This document shows, one piece after another, positions 7,514-14,234 of a stretch of DNA of 17,634 nucleotides. The first letter of the stretch is position 1, and each line of letters opens with the position of its first letter. The stretch covers positions 1-17,634 of the forward strand of contig JAUVXT010000019.1 in NCBI GenBank assembly GCA_030603465.1. Reading direction: 5' to 3'. The notes below the pieces were generated by a model. The model had not been told where the DNA came from. It did not search any database and saw only the letters and a list, made by a program, of their open reading frames with translations. The position numbers and the translations under genes are program-made. The stretch comes from Deltaproteobacteria bacterium. Lineage in GTDB: Bacteria > Desulfobacterota > Syntrophia > Syntrophales > UBA2210.

Positions 7514-7542
7514 TTGACAAAGGAGACTGGCATCCATATAAA
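7514..7542 (+). promoter_or_regulatory. Consensus-like sigma-70 promoter for gltX
   Basis: TTGACA at 7514-7519 and TATAAA at 7537-7542 are separated by exactly 17 bases. The predicted transcript starts near 7549, leaving a leader of about 27 nt with a purine-rich GAGAAGGG (7558-7565) before the GTG start. It diverges from the yceD promoter. Confidence 0.8.
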
Positions 7543-7575
7543 TAAGTACAACTTATAGAGAAGGGTAAATAGAAA

Positions 7576-8973
7576 GTGACTATTAGAACGAGATTCGCAC
7601 CATCTCCAACGGGATTTTTACATATAGGGGGAGCAAGAACGGCACTCTTTAACTGGCTTTTCGCGAGACACCACGGGGGCCAATTCATTTTGAGGGTAGA
7701 AGATACCGACCAGCTTCGATCAACGGAGGAATCTACCCGGGCCATTCTTGACGCAATGGAGTGGCTTGGTCTTGATTGTGATGAGGGTCCTTTTTTTCAG
7801 GCCGAAAGGGTCGAAATCCACACAGAAATGGTTAAGAGGCTCATCGACGAGGGGAAGGCATACCGATGCGTATGCACCCCTGATGAACTGGAAGAAATGA
7901 GAAAAAGGGCCTCGAAGGAAGGGAGAAAGCCCCGGTATGATGGGACATGTCGTGACAAGACTCTTCCGCAAACGCCAGGCTCGGTAGTCAGGTTTAAGTG
8001 CCCGCAAATAGGCGTTACCACAGTCAATGATCTTGTCAAGGGCCCTGTGAATTTTGATAACAGTGAACTGGATGACCTTGTTATCGAAAAGAGTGACGGA
8101 TATCCCACATATAATTTTGCGGTTGTCGTTGATGATGCCGAGATGAAAATTACCCATGTCCTTAGAGGAGACGATCATCTCAACAATACTCCTAAACAGA
8201 TCCTCCTCTATGAGGCGCTGGGATATGAGGTTCCTGAATTCGGCCATTTTTCCATGATCCTTGGAAGTGACAAGGCAAGGCTGAGCAAGCGTCATGGCGC
8301 AACCTCCGTCATGGCCTATAAGGATATGGGTTATCTTCCGGAGGCGCTGGTCAATTATCTTGTCAGGCTTGGCTGGTCTCACGGAGATCAGGAGATTTTT
8401 TCGAGGGATGAAATGATAGGTCTCTTCGATCTCGATGCAGTCGGAAAATCGGCGGCAATATTTAATCCCGAAAAGTTACTCTGGTTAAACCAGCACTACA
8501 TACAGAAAAGCGATCAGGAAAGACTGGCCGGGGAGATACGTCCATTTTTAGAAAAGATGCAGCTTGATGTGGAGGATATGGAATATCTGAAGCGGGTGGC
8601 AGGCGATCTCAAGGACAGATCGAAAACGCTGCTTGAAATGTCTGAATCGGGGGCATTTTACTTTCAGGACGAAATAGAATATAATGAAAATGCGGCGGTA
8701 AAGTTTCTCAAAACGGAATATGCGGGGCATCTCAAGGCCGTTGCAGAAGGATTGCCATCACTTGAAGATTACTCAAGGAAGGGAATTGAATCCTTCCTGA
8801 GAAACATAGCCGATGAAATGGAGACAAAACTCAAATTTATCGCACAACCCCTGAGGGTCGCCCTTACCGGCAGAATAGTAAGTCCGGGAATCGATGAAGT
8901 CATGATAACGCTCGGCAAAAAAAGGGTAATTAAAAGGATAAAAAGGGCAATTGATTATATTGCAAAGATTTGA
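7576..8973 (+). CDS. gltX: Glutamyl-tRNA synthetase
   Basis: Charges tRNA-Glu with glutamate for translation and tetrapyrrole synthesis. The 465-residue class I enzyme has the HIGH-type motif HIGG (16-19) in FAPSPTGFLHIGGARTAL and the KMSKS-type motif KARLSKRHG (233-241). C98, C100, Y121 and C125 (YRCVC...YDGTC) recall the zinc-binding region of the E. coli enzyme; the fourth ligand position there (His) appears as Asp here. Start is GTG 7576, about 10 bases after a GGG-containing purine tract. Whether it is discriminating, or also charges tRNA-Gln for the GatCAB route, cannot be told by eye. A tRNA-Glu gene lies 1.4 kb downstream on the same strand but in a separate transcription unit. Confidence 0.97.
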   Translation: MTIRTRFAPSPTGFLHIGGARTALFNWLFARHHGGQFILRVEDTDQLRSTEESTRAILDAMEWLGLDCDEGPFFQAERVEIHTEMVKRLIDEGKAYRCVCTPDELEEMRKRASKEGRKPRYDGTCRDKTLPQTPGSVVRFKCPQIGVTTVNDLVKGPVNFDNSELDDLVIEKSDGYPTYNFAVVVDDAEMKITHVLRGDDHLNNTPKQILLYEALGYEVPEFGHFSMILGSDKARLSKRHGATSVMAYKDMGYLPEALVNYLVRLGWSHGDQEIFSRDEMIGLFDLDAVGKSAAIFNPEKLLWLNQHYIQKSDQERLAGEIRPFLEKMQLDVEDMEYLKRVAGDLKDRSKTLLEMSESGAFYFQDEIEYNENAAVKFLKTEYAGHLKAVAEGLPSLEDYSRKGIESFLRNIADEMETKLKFIAQPLRVALTGRIVSPGIDEVMITLGKKRVIKRIKRAIDYIAKI

Positions 8974-9096
8974 TGTACTCGCAAAAAGTCAGTTTTTCTC
9001 GCTTGATGACCATTTTGGGGATGATTGAATCTCCCCCACAACAGGTTGCGGAGGAGCTCCGACTGGTAAGGAAATTTTTTATTTTTTATTCACTCG

Positions 9097-9143
9097 TTCA
9101 CCCCGCCGCAAGCAGCGGTGAATGCGCTCGCTGTTCAGTTCAA
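9097..9143. repeat. Dispersed hairpin repeat, copy 2
   Basis: A hairpin of TTCACC (9097-9102) with GGTGAA (9117-9122), extended inside by GC-rich pairs around a small AA-centred loop, is followed by a conserved tail. Bases 9120-9143 match 2511-2534 exactly over 24 nt, and the preceding 13 bases match in about 10 positions. The copy lies 146 bases past the gltX stop. Both copies point the same way on the plus strand, though their neighbouring genes run in opposite directions. Confidence 0.6.
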
Positions 9144-9269
9144 GACGCTCCGGACACACGGCATCAAGCAATCTTCAGCTTGACCATAGAGTCAGAACGA
9201 CATACTCATTATCTGTGAGTTGAGGGGAAGGCACAAGATAAGAGAAGCAATCGTGTCATGACTGTCGCT

Positions 9270-9300
9270 CCATAACAATATTAGCGGCACATTGTTATGG
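9270..9300. repeat. Perfect 10-bp inverted repeat upstream of the GGDEF gene
   Basis: CCATAACAAT (9270-9279) is followed, after an 11-base loop, by its exact reverse complement (9291-9300). No T-run follows, so it is not a typical intrinsic terminator. Lying about 50 bases before the GGDEF start codon, it could be an operator or a leader hairpin. A second, 6-bp inverted repeat (TAATGT/ACATTA, 9311-9333) sits between it and the ribosome binding site. Confidence 0.6.
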
Positions 9301-9350
9301 GATCGATCGTTAATGTCAATGTGTTAAACATTAGTTGAAAGGAGGCTATC

Positions 9351-10286
9351 ATGCAAATTTTCGGCTCCCTGGCTCGGGAGAAATTCAGAAAATTTATCTT
9401 TATATTTTTTGCGCTATCTTCTCTTCTTCCCATATTGATTATGATTTTTATCGGCATCAATTATGTATTACCAAATCTGACTCCCGATCAGATAGATAAA
9501 TTAAGACCGGTCCTTAGCTACGGGCTATTGATCATGTTCCTTTTCTCGTCTCTCAGTTTTTTCCTGTTGTCTCAATGGATGGGATCACTGGAAAATCTGA
9601 CGGAGGAGATCAAATCAAAGTCGGTTGGTATCCTTGAAGGCGTGAAAGATTCAGAAGAAGAAATAAATGAGATAACAACCATTCGCAACATAGTTGAAGG
9701 ATTGCATGCTGAACTCCAGGAGAAGATGAATCAACTCAATGGATATTCGAAAAAATTGATTACTTCCAACATTAAACTCTCGGAACTTTCCGTTACCGAC
9801 GATCTTACCGGCCTCTATAATCGCCGCCACTTCGACTTACGATTGGATGAGGAGATTGGCCGCTCTGAGCGATACGGCCACGATCTGGCACTTATCATGA
9901 TCGATATTGATGGATTCAAGCAATATAACGATATACTCGGCCACCAGGCAGGCGATGTTTTACTAACGAAAATAAGCCAACTCTTTCGAGACAATATCCG
10001 CAAAACGGACATACCCTTTCGTTACGGTGGCGATGAGTTTGCTGTCATCCTTCCGGAGTGTACGATCAAAGGCGCCGAATCTGTGGCAAATACGCTGTCC
10101 GAAGTCGTTTCCGGTTATGCCTTTGATGGCATGGAAAAACTTCCCTCTGACAAGGTTACGATAAGTTGTGGTGTGACAAGTTACAGCAAAGGAATGGAGG
10201 ATTTTGCCAGAGAGGCGGACAGATTATTATACGCGGCAAAGAATGCCGGGAGAGGTCTTGTCAGGAGTTCTCCGAAAATAAATTAA
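9351..10286 (+). CDS. Membrane-anchored diguanylate cyclase (GGDEF domain)
   Basis: Makes cyclic di-GMP from two GTP. The 311-residue protein has two hydrophobic segments, about 14-39 and 54-76, separated by a short extracytoplasmic loop, so it is probably an inner-membrane protein with no sizeable periplasmic sensor. A charged, coiled-coil-like linker (about 80-147) leads to a GGDEF domain from about 147: SVTDDLTGLYNRRHF (147-161), the intact active site RYGGDEF (224-230) and, upstream, RKTD (217-220), which matches the RxxD product-inhibition site. It should therefore be active and feedback-inhibited. ATG 9351 has a perfect AAAGGAGG about 6 bases upstream. No EAL or HD-GYP partner is nearby. 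The input signal is unknown; a signal sensed within the membrane or via the linker is a guess. Confidence 0.93.
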   Translation: MQIFGSLAREKFRKFIFIFFALSSLLPILIMIFIGINYVLPNLTPDQIDKLRPVLSYGLLIMFLFSSLSFFLLSQWMGSLENLTEEIKSKSVGILEGVKDSEEEINEITTIRNIVEGLHAELQEKMNQLNGYSKKLITSNIKLSELSVTDDLTGLYNRRHFDLRLDEEIGRSERYGHDLALIMIDIDGFKQYNDILGHQAGDVLLTKISQLFRDNIRKTDIPFRYGGDEFAVILPECTIKGAESVANTLSEVVSGYAFDGMEKLPSDKVTISCGVTSYSKGMEDFAREADRLLYAAKNAGRGLVRSSPKIN

Positions 10287-10289
10287 ATC

Positions 10290-10318
10290 TTGACATTTCC
10301 CGATTAATTGTCTAATCG
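10290..10318 (+). promoter_or_regulatory. Candidate promoter of the tRNA unit
   Basis: TTGACA at 10290-10295 is followed by TCTAAT (10311-10316, 15-base spacer) or TAATCG (10313-10318, 17-base spacer). The following bases are GC-rich, as is common for stable-RNA promoters. It begins 4 bases after the GGDEF stop, about 20 bases before the tRNA-like relic. Confidence 0.55.
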
Positions 10319-10338
10319 TACCCTTCAAAATCAGGTTT

Positions 10339-10410
10339 AGGGATCGTCGAGCGGTAGAACTCAGTTTTATGGAACCTCTTATCCAGTTTCGACTTCCGAT
10401 CCCTCCTCCA
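10339..10410 (+). pseudogene. tRNA-like relic, possibly a decayed tRNA-Gly
   Basis: A 72-base segment closed by a perfect 8-bp stem, AGGGATCG (10339-10346) with CGATCCCT (10397-10404). It contains a D-arm-like GAGCGGTAGAAC, a T-loop-like GTTTCGACT, and ends in TCCA one base before the tRNA-Glu. The middle does not fold into a standard anticodon arm and the T-stem is poor. GGTAGAACTCAG and the terminal TCCA resemble tRNA-Gly genes as I remember them. Likely a degenerate tRNA; a functional but unusual tRNA-like RNA is less likely. Confidence 0.5.
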
Positions 10411-10411
10411 C

Positions 10412-10486
10412 GGTCCCATCGTCTAGCGGTTAGGACGCTGGCCTCTCACGCCGGAAACCGGGGTTCGATTCCCCGTGGGACTACCA
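10412..10486 (+). tRNA. tRNA-Glu (anticodon CUC)
   Basis: The 75-base gene folds as a full cloverleaf. The acceptor is GGTCCCA with TGGGACT (first pair G-U), then discriminator A and encoded CCA (10484-10486). The D-arm is GTCTAGCGGTTAGGAC. The anticodon stem CTGGC/GCCGG (10438-10442, 10450-10454) encloses the loop CTCTCAC with anticodon CTC at 10445-10447. The T-stem is CGGGG/CCCCG with loop TTCGATT. It reads GAG. The start at 10412 is set by the need for seven acceptor pairs and the encoded CCA. Confidence 0.95.
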
Positions 10487-10500
10487 TGAATATAAACAAG

Positions 10501-10533
10501 GGGTTGCGGGATTATCGCAGCCCATTTTGTTTT
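10501..10533 (+). terminator. Intrinsic terminator after tRNA-Glu
   Basis: GGGTTGCG (10501-10508) pairs with CGCAGCCC (10516-10523), eight pairs with one G-U, loop GGATTAT, followed by ATTTTGTTTT. It lies 14 bases past the tRNA end and ends the tRNA unit before the convergent ABC transporter operon. Confidence 0.9.
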
Positions 10534-10622
10534 ATCTCTTATCGCGTGATCCACACTATACCACAAAGACAAAATGGATTTTTGCTGTTTCTCGGAGTTT
10601 GAAAGTGAAAGCTGGGGGACTT

Positions 10623-11369
10623 TTACAGTATCTGATTGAGGAATATCTTTGTGCGTTCCCGGGTGGGATTTTTGAAGAAGTGCTCGGGAGTGCCCTCCTC
10701 CACGATTGCACCAAAGTCCATGAATATGATCCGGTCGGCTACCTCGCGAGCGAATCCCATCTCGTGGGTAACAACGATCATGGTCATACCCTCCTTTGCC
10801 AGAGTTATCATGACTTCTAAGACTTCTCCTATCATTTCAGGGTCCAGGGCCGATGTGGGTTCGTCAAAAAGCATCAGTTTCGGCTTCATGGCAAGTGCCC
10901 GGGCAATGGCGACACGCTGTTGCTGGCCTCCGGAAAGCTTTCCCGGATATTCGTTTGACTTTTCAAGAATATCAACCTTTTTGAGAAGTTCGGTAGATAT
11001 CTGGGATGCCTCTTTTTTAGAGCGCTTCCTGACGACGGTCTGGGCCAGACTTATATTTTCCAGAACTGTCTTGTGTGGAAATACATTGAAAGACTGGAAT
11101 ACCATGCCGATTTCTTCACGCACCTTGTTAATATTGGTCTCCTGATCACAAATATCGAAACCATCCACGATTATCTGCCCCGCGTCTATTGTTTCCAGCT
11201 TGTTTATGGAACGGAGAAGCGTGCTCTTCCCTGAACCGCTGGGGCCAATAATAACGATCTTCTCACCGTCATAAATATCCAGGGATACATTATCCAGGGC
11301 CTTTAATTGACCGAAGTACTTGTAGACATTTCTGAGCTTAACCATGGTATTTTTGTTATCAGTCGACAC
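10623..11369 (-). CDS. Polar amino acid ABC transporter, ATP-binding protein
   Basis: The ATPase that powers uptake of a polar amino acid. 248 residues with Walker A GPSGSGKST (42-50), Q-loop Q92, signature LSGGQQQ (145-151), Walker B LMLFDE (165-170) followed by PTSALDPE, and switch H202. It belongs to the GlnQ/HisP/ArtP family by overall pattern, including FNVFPHKTVLEN after the Q-loop. The GTG at 11369 is favoured because GGAGG lies about 9 bases upstream; ATG at 11345 is an alternative. The gene overlaps the permease by 11 bases, so translation is probably coupled. It is the last gene of the operon. The substrate cannot be fixed from sequence alone. Confidence 0.95.
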   Translation of the reverse strand: MSTDNKNTMVKLRNVYKYFGQLKALDNVSLDIYDGEKIVIIGPSGSGKSTLLRSINKLETIDAGQIIVDGFDICDQETNINKVREEIGMVFQSFNVFPHKTVLENISLAQTVVRKRSKKEASQISTELLKKVDILEKSNEYPGKLSGGQQQRVAIARALAMKPKLMLFDEPTSALDPEMIGEVLEVMITLAKEGMTMIVVTHEMGFAREVADRIIFMDFGAIVEEGTPEHFFKNPTRERTKIFLNQIL

Positions 11370-12156
11370 TTATTCGTTCCTCCATAATACTGACCAGCTT
11401 CGACAAAAATAGTGTTATGATGAGATAAATAAGTGCCACCATAGTATAGGTCTCGAAATATGTGAATGATTCCGATGCAAATTCGCGCCCCCTCCTCAAG
11501 AGATCCGATACGGCAAGAATGGAAACGAGGGATGAATCCTTCAGAAGCGCCACGAATTCGTTTCCGATGGGGGGGAGGATGGTCTTGAAGGCCTGCGGCA
11601 ATATGACATGCATCATGGCCTGTGATGATGTCATCCCGAGCGAACGTGCCGCCTCCATCTGTCCCTTGTCGATTGATTCGATGCCTGCCCGGAATATCTC
11701 ACCCATGTAGGCGCCGTAACACACCGCCATGGCGATGACTGCGCTTACCATTGCGGGGAGATTTATGACACGTCCCAGGGCAAAATAGATATAGAACAAT
11801 TGAACAAGAAGGGGGATACCTCGTATGACCTCCACATAGATAGAGGCAATTCCATTGATGATTCTGTTTTTAGATATTCTCCCGAGACCGGTAAAGAGAC
11901 CTATTACCAGAGCGAGGATAATGGCCTCTATGGTAACCTGAAATGTCACCAGGATCCCATCCGGCACAAACTTCAAGATTGCCAGATAGGGATCCGGTTT
12001 TGATATAGCAAGGTAGGCAATGATGGCGATGGCGCCAATAAAAGAGAACCTCCATGCAGTAAACAACCCCACATCTGTTTTCCTGGGAATTGCCGGTCCG
12101 TCGCCTATCTCTATTACGGGTTTTTTCGTTTCTTTCTTGCCGGTTATTTCAGCCAC
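11359..12156 (-). CDS. Polar amino acid ABC transporter, permease
   Basis: Inner-membrane subunit of the His/Glu/Gln/Arg/opine class. 265 residues: a hydrophilic cytoplasmic N-terminus (about 1-30), then about five or six membrane segments, including roughly 34-51, 68-90, 134-152 and 240-257. The ATPase-coupling EAA loop is clear: GQMEAARSLGMTSSQAMMHVILPQAF. PDGILVTFQVTIEAI and EVIRGIPLLVQLFYIYF are also typical of this class. GTG at 12156 is the start; it overlaps the binding-protein gene by 13 bases and has an AGAGG just upstream. Only one permease gene is present, so the channel is probably a homodimer. Confidence 0.95.
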   Translation of the reverse strand: MAEITGKKETKKPVIEIGDGPAIPRKTDVGLFTAWRFSFIGAIAIIAYLAISKPDPYLAILKFVPDGILVTFQVTIEAIILALVIGLFTGLGRISKNRIINGIASIYVEVIRGIPLLVQLFYIYFALGRVINLPAMVSAVIAMAVCYGAYMGEIFRAGIESIDKGQMEAARSLGMTSSQAMMHVILPQAFKTILPPIGNEFVALLKDSSLVSILAVSDLLRRGREFASESFTYFETYTMVALIYLIITLFLSKLVSIMEERISVD

Positions 12157-12899
12157 TTCGCCTCTAACTGTTTGTCAATGCCTTTGGCCTGAACAGCACG
12201 AATCCCCTTGTTAATCAGATCGAGTAATTCCGTGTTCCCCTTCTTGACCACAACTCCGTAATATTCTGTCGTGAATGGTTTGCCGACAATCTTGAATTTC
12301 TCTTTGTATTCCTTCTTCTGCAGCGCATAATCCGCGGCAACAGGGGTGTCGCAGACAACGCCATTAATACGGCCGGCTGCCATGTCTTCAAAGGCGAGGC
12401 CTATTTCGTCGTACGTCTTCAATGTGACGCCCTCTGTTTTTTTGACTTCAAAAGAACCGGTCGTCCCGATCTGGGCGCCTACATTCTTCCCTTTCAGGTC
12501 AGCCAAAACGACGGCCTTTAAATTCCTGGGCACTATAAGCACCTGACCCGCATTAATATAGGGCAGGGAGAAATCCATCTTTTTCTTCCGCTCATCCGTA
12601 ATGGTTACGGACGAGATAATCGCGTCATACTTCCCGGCGGCTATTCCGGCAAAGATTCCATCCCAGGCCGTGTTCTGAAATTTCACCTTGAATCCGGCTT
12701 CTTTCGCCACGGCTGTTAAAAAATCGATATCGAAACCAACTATCTTCTTATTTTTATCCACCATTTCCATCGGCGGCCAGGTGGCATCGGTGGCAACAGT
12801 AATCTCTTTTTCAGCCGCCGACACAGAACCTACAGTTATAGGAACCACGATAAAACCGACCATAACCACAAAAGCGACAATTACACGATAAGCCCTCAT
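12144..12899 (-). CDS. Polar amino acid ABC transporter, periplasmic substrate-binding protein
   Basis: Captures the amino acid in the periplasm and delivers it to the permease. The 251-residue family 3 solute-binding protein has a signal peptide (about 1-29) with cleavage expected after VSA. No lipobox cysteine is present, so the mature protein should be soluble. The domain begins ITVATDATWPPMEMVD and includes GFDIDFLTAVAKEAG, WDGIFAGIAAGKYDAIISSVTITDERKKKMDFSLPY (split here by family motifs), with the Arg of TDER as likely carboxylate ligand. The C-terminus KAKGIDKQLEAKWLK-like end is complete. The first gene of the operon, with a GGGGGGAG ribosome binding site. Ligand specificity is not evident; glutamine, arginine or other polar amino acids are possible. 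Confidence 0.94.
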   Translation of the reverse strand: MRAYRVIVAFVVMVGFIVVPITVGSVSAAEKEITVATDATWPPMEMVDKNKKIVGFDIDFLTAVAKEAGFKVKFQNTAWDGIFAGIAAGKYDAIISSVTITDERKKKMDFSLPYINAGQVLIVPRNLKAVVLADLKGKNVGAQIGTTGSFEVKKTEGVTLKTYDEIGLAFEDMAAGRINGVVCDTPVAADYALQKKEYKEKFKIVGKPFTTEYYGVVVKKGNTELLDLINKGIRAVQAKGIDKQLEAKWLK

Positions 12900-12922
12900 C
12901 TTTTTCTCCCCCCTATCAACAG

Positions 12923-12970
12923 AATTTAGTGCGCTAAATTACTATCTGGCGAGTTGCCTTGTCAAGACAA
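12923..12970 (-). promoter_or_regulatory. Promoter with candidate operator for the ABC transporter operon
   Basis: On the minus strand TTGACA (12965-12960) and TAATTT (12941-12936) are 18 bases apart. The -10 overlaps a 7-bp inverted repeat AATTTAG/CTAAATT with a 4-base centre (12923-12940), placed where a repressor would block transcription. The -35 itself lies inside TTGTC-TT-GACAA (12959-12970), another short palindrome. No regulator gene is adjacent. Confidence 0.55.
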
Positions 12971-13136
12971 TTATTTACGCCCTTTTCCACGGAGAGCGCC
13001 TGCACATTGAACGTACCTTATTGATTCCTTGTCCGCCGACACCGGCTGAATTAGCCACCCCGCCTATGAGGGTGATTTAACTGTTTCAACAAGCTACCTT
13101 CCATTATGATGCCGCAAAGTGGCCTTGTGACCCTCT

Positions 13137-13940
13137 TTACGAATAGTAATCGCGGGTGGGCAGATACCCTTTTGATATTTCATAGAGTATTATTGCCGCG
13201 GCAACGGCCAGGTTTAACGATTCGACTCTCCCCTTCCCCGGTATTGAAACGCTCTCATCAGCATATTTTATTATATCTCTTGATAGACCGCTTGCTTCCT
13301 GCCCCAGAAGTATAATATCTTTTTTGCTCCTCTTCCATTGATGGACAGGTGTCCCCCCTTCCGGGACCGCGGCGATCAGCTTGTAATTGTTTTTTTTTGC
13401 AAATCGAGAGAGAAGCTCAGGTTCGATGGATTGAAACATTTCCGTTCTGAATATACCTCCTGCAGACGCTCTGATAACCTTGGTGTTGAAGGGATCCACG
13501 CAGAGCGGACTGAGGAGAATTTTATCAACATTAAACCATGCGGCCGTCCTTATAATCGTGCCCAGATTGCCGGGGTCCGCAATTCTGTCCAGGTAGAGCA
13601 ATAAATCTGAAGAATGCGCAGATATATCTTCAAAGGTAACTTCTCTCTGACGGCAAATGGTCAGCACTCCCTGGGGGGTCTCTTCGGTCGATATGGCTTT
13701 CATTTCTCTTTCAGAGCATCCATAGATTGGGATGTCGTCAGGCAAAATGTTTCGAAGGGATTCTGAAATGCCGCTGATGATGACAATCTCTTTGATGGGA
13801 TAACTGCTCGTGGCCGTAGCTTCTTTGAGCGAATGGATACCCTCGGCAATAAACATCTTTTCTTCGTTACGGTATTTTTTCTGATGCAGCCTTCTGATCC
13901 ATCCCTGATGATTTTTGGAAAGGGGTAAGTATTTATTCAT
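13137..13940 (-). CDS. SpoU/TrmH family RNA 2'-O-methyltransferase
   Basis: Transfers a methyl group from SAM to a ribose 2'-hydroxyl in rRNA or tRNA. The 267-residue protein has an N-terminal substrate-binding domain (about 1-105, with the RNEEKMFIAEGIHSL pattern) and a C-terminal knotted SPOUT domain. The three SPOUT motifs are intact: DRIADPGNLGTIIRTA (118-133, catalytic Arg and Asn), LLGQEASGLS (211-220) and VSIPGKGRVESLNLAVAAA (231-249). The exact RNA target (for example a 23S rRNA guanosine) cannot be named. ATG 13940 has AAAGGAGGAG close upstream, and an 8-bp hairpin lies just before that. It is probably a single-gene unit; 237 bases separate it from the ABC operon. Confidence 0.93.
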   Translation of the reverse strand: MNKYLPLSKNHQGWIRRLHQKKYRNEEKMFIAEGIHSLKEATATSSYPIKEIVIISGISESLRNILPDDIPIYGCSEREMKAISTEETPQGVLTICRQREVTFEDISAHSSDLLLYLDRIADPGNLGTIIRTAAWFNVDKILLSPLCVDPFNTKVIRASAGGIFRTEMFQSIEPELLSRFAKKNNYKLIAAVPEGGTPVHQWKRSKKDIILLGQEASGLSRDIIKYADESVSIPGKGRVESLNLAVAAAIILYEISKGYLPTRDYYS

Positions 13941-13954
13941 CTGACTCCTCCTTT

Positions 13955-13981
13955 AACACATCTTATCAAACTTGATGTGTT
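13955..13981 (-). promoter_or_regulatory. Leader hairpin before the TrmH-family gene
   Basis: AACACATC and GATGTGTT form a perfect 8-bp inverted repeat with an 11-base loop. On the minus strand it ends immediately before the AAAGGAGGAG ribosome binding site, so it could be an mRNA hairpin that limits access to the site, or an operator. No T-run follows on either strand. Confidence 0.5.
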
Positions 13982-14175
13982 GGAAAAACTGAAAAATATG
14001 TTTTTTTCATTGCAAAGAAACAGTATCGTCATAAAGCACTTCGAAGTCGCAATAATATTTAACATAAAATATCAGTAATTAGAATGGTTCCAGCGGCAGG
14101 CTGCACACACGGCTGTAAGACTGAGGGAGGGTGCATCGGCACACATTCTATAGTGTCATTTATGCACTTTTTACA

Positions 14176-14204
14176 TTGACATTTCGTTGTTCATTGTTTA
14201 TATA
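14176..14204 (+). promoter_or_regulatory. Consensus-like sigma-70 promoter for the PEPCK gene
   Basis: TTGACA (14176-14181) and TATATA (14199-14204) with exactly 17 bases between them. Transcription would start near 14211, giving a leader of about 410 nt before the ATG at 14625. Confidence 0.75.
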
Positions 14205-14209
14205 AAAAG

Positions 14210-14234
14210 CATACTAAGTCTCTAGATTAGTATG
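14210..14234. promoter_or_regulatory. Perfect 8-bp inverted repeat at the PEPCK transcription start
   Basis: CATACTAA (14210-14217) and TTAGTATG (14227-14234) flank a 9-base loop. It begins six bases after the -10, so it overlaps the predicted +1. A repressor operator or a 5'-end stabilising hairpin would both fit. Confidence 0.55.

Larger units (their letters stand above)
8974..9350. other. Non-coding spacer between gltX and the diguanylate cyclase gene
   Basis: About 377 bases with no convincing gene. From left to right: a short GGGGA/TCCCC inverted repeat near 9015-9035 without a T-run, an A/T-rich stretch (9070-9090), the hairpin repeat copy 2, a 10-bp perfect inverted repeat (9270-9300) and a smaller one (9311-9333). 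No clear intrinsic terminator for gltX is visible. An 82-codon TTG-started frame across the region has no recognisable protein features. Confidence 0.6.

Noticed and set aside
7720..8382. 220-codon minus-strand frame opposite gltX
   Set aside because: Antisense shadow of gltX with no independent start signal or domain.
8970..9218. 82-codon TTG-started frame after gltX
   Set aside because: No recognisable domain, poor start, and it runs through the hairpin repeat that also occurs elsewhere as non-coding DNA.
10369..10602. 77-codon frame across the tRNA-Glu gene
   Set aside because: It overlaps the tRNA-like relic, the tRNA and its terminator, and has no protein features.
13013..13136. CACCC/GGGTG inverted repeat and GCCG/CGGC stem between the methyltransferase and transporter genes as a terminator
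   Set aside because: Short stems without a following T-run on either strand.
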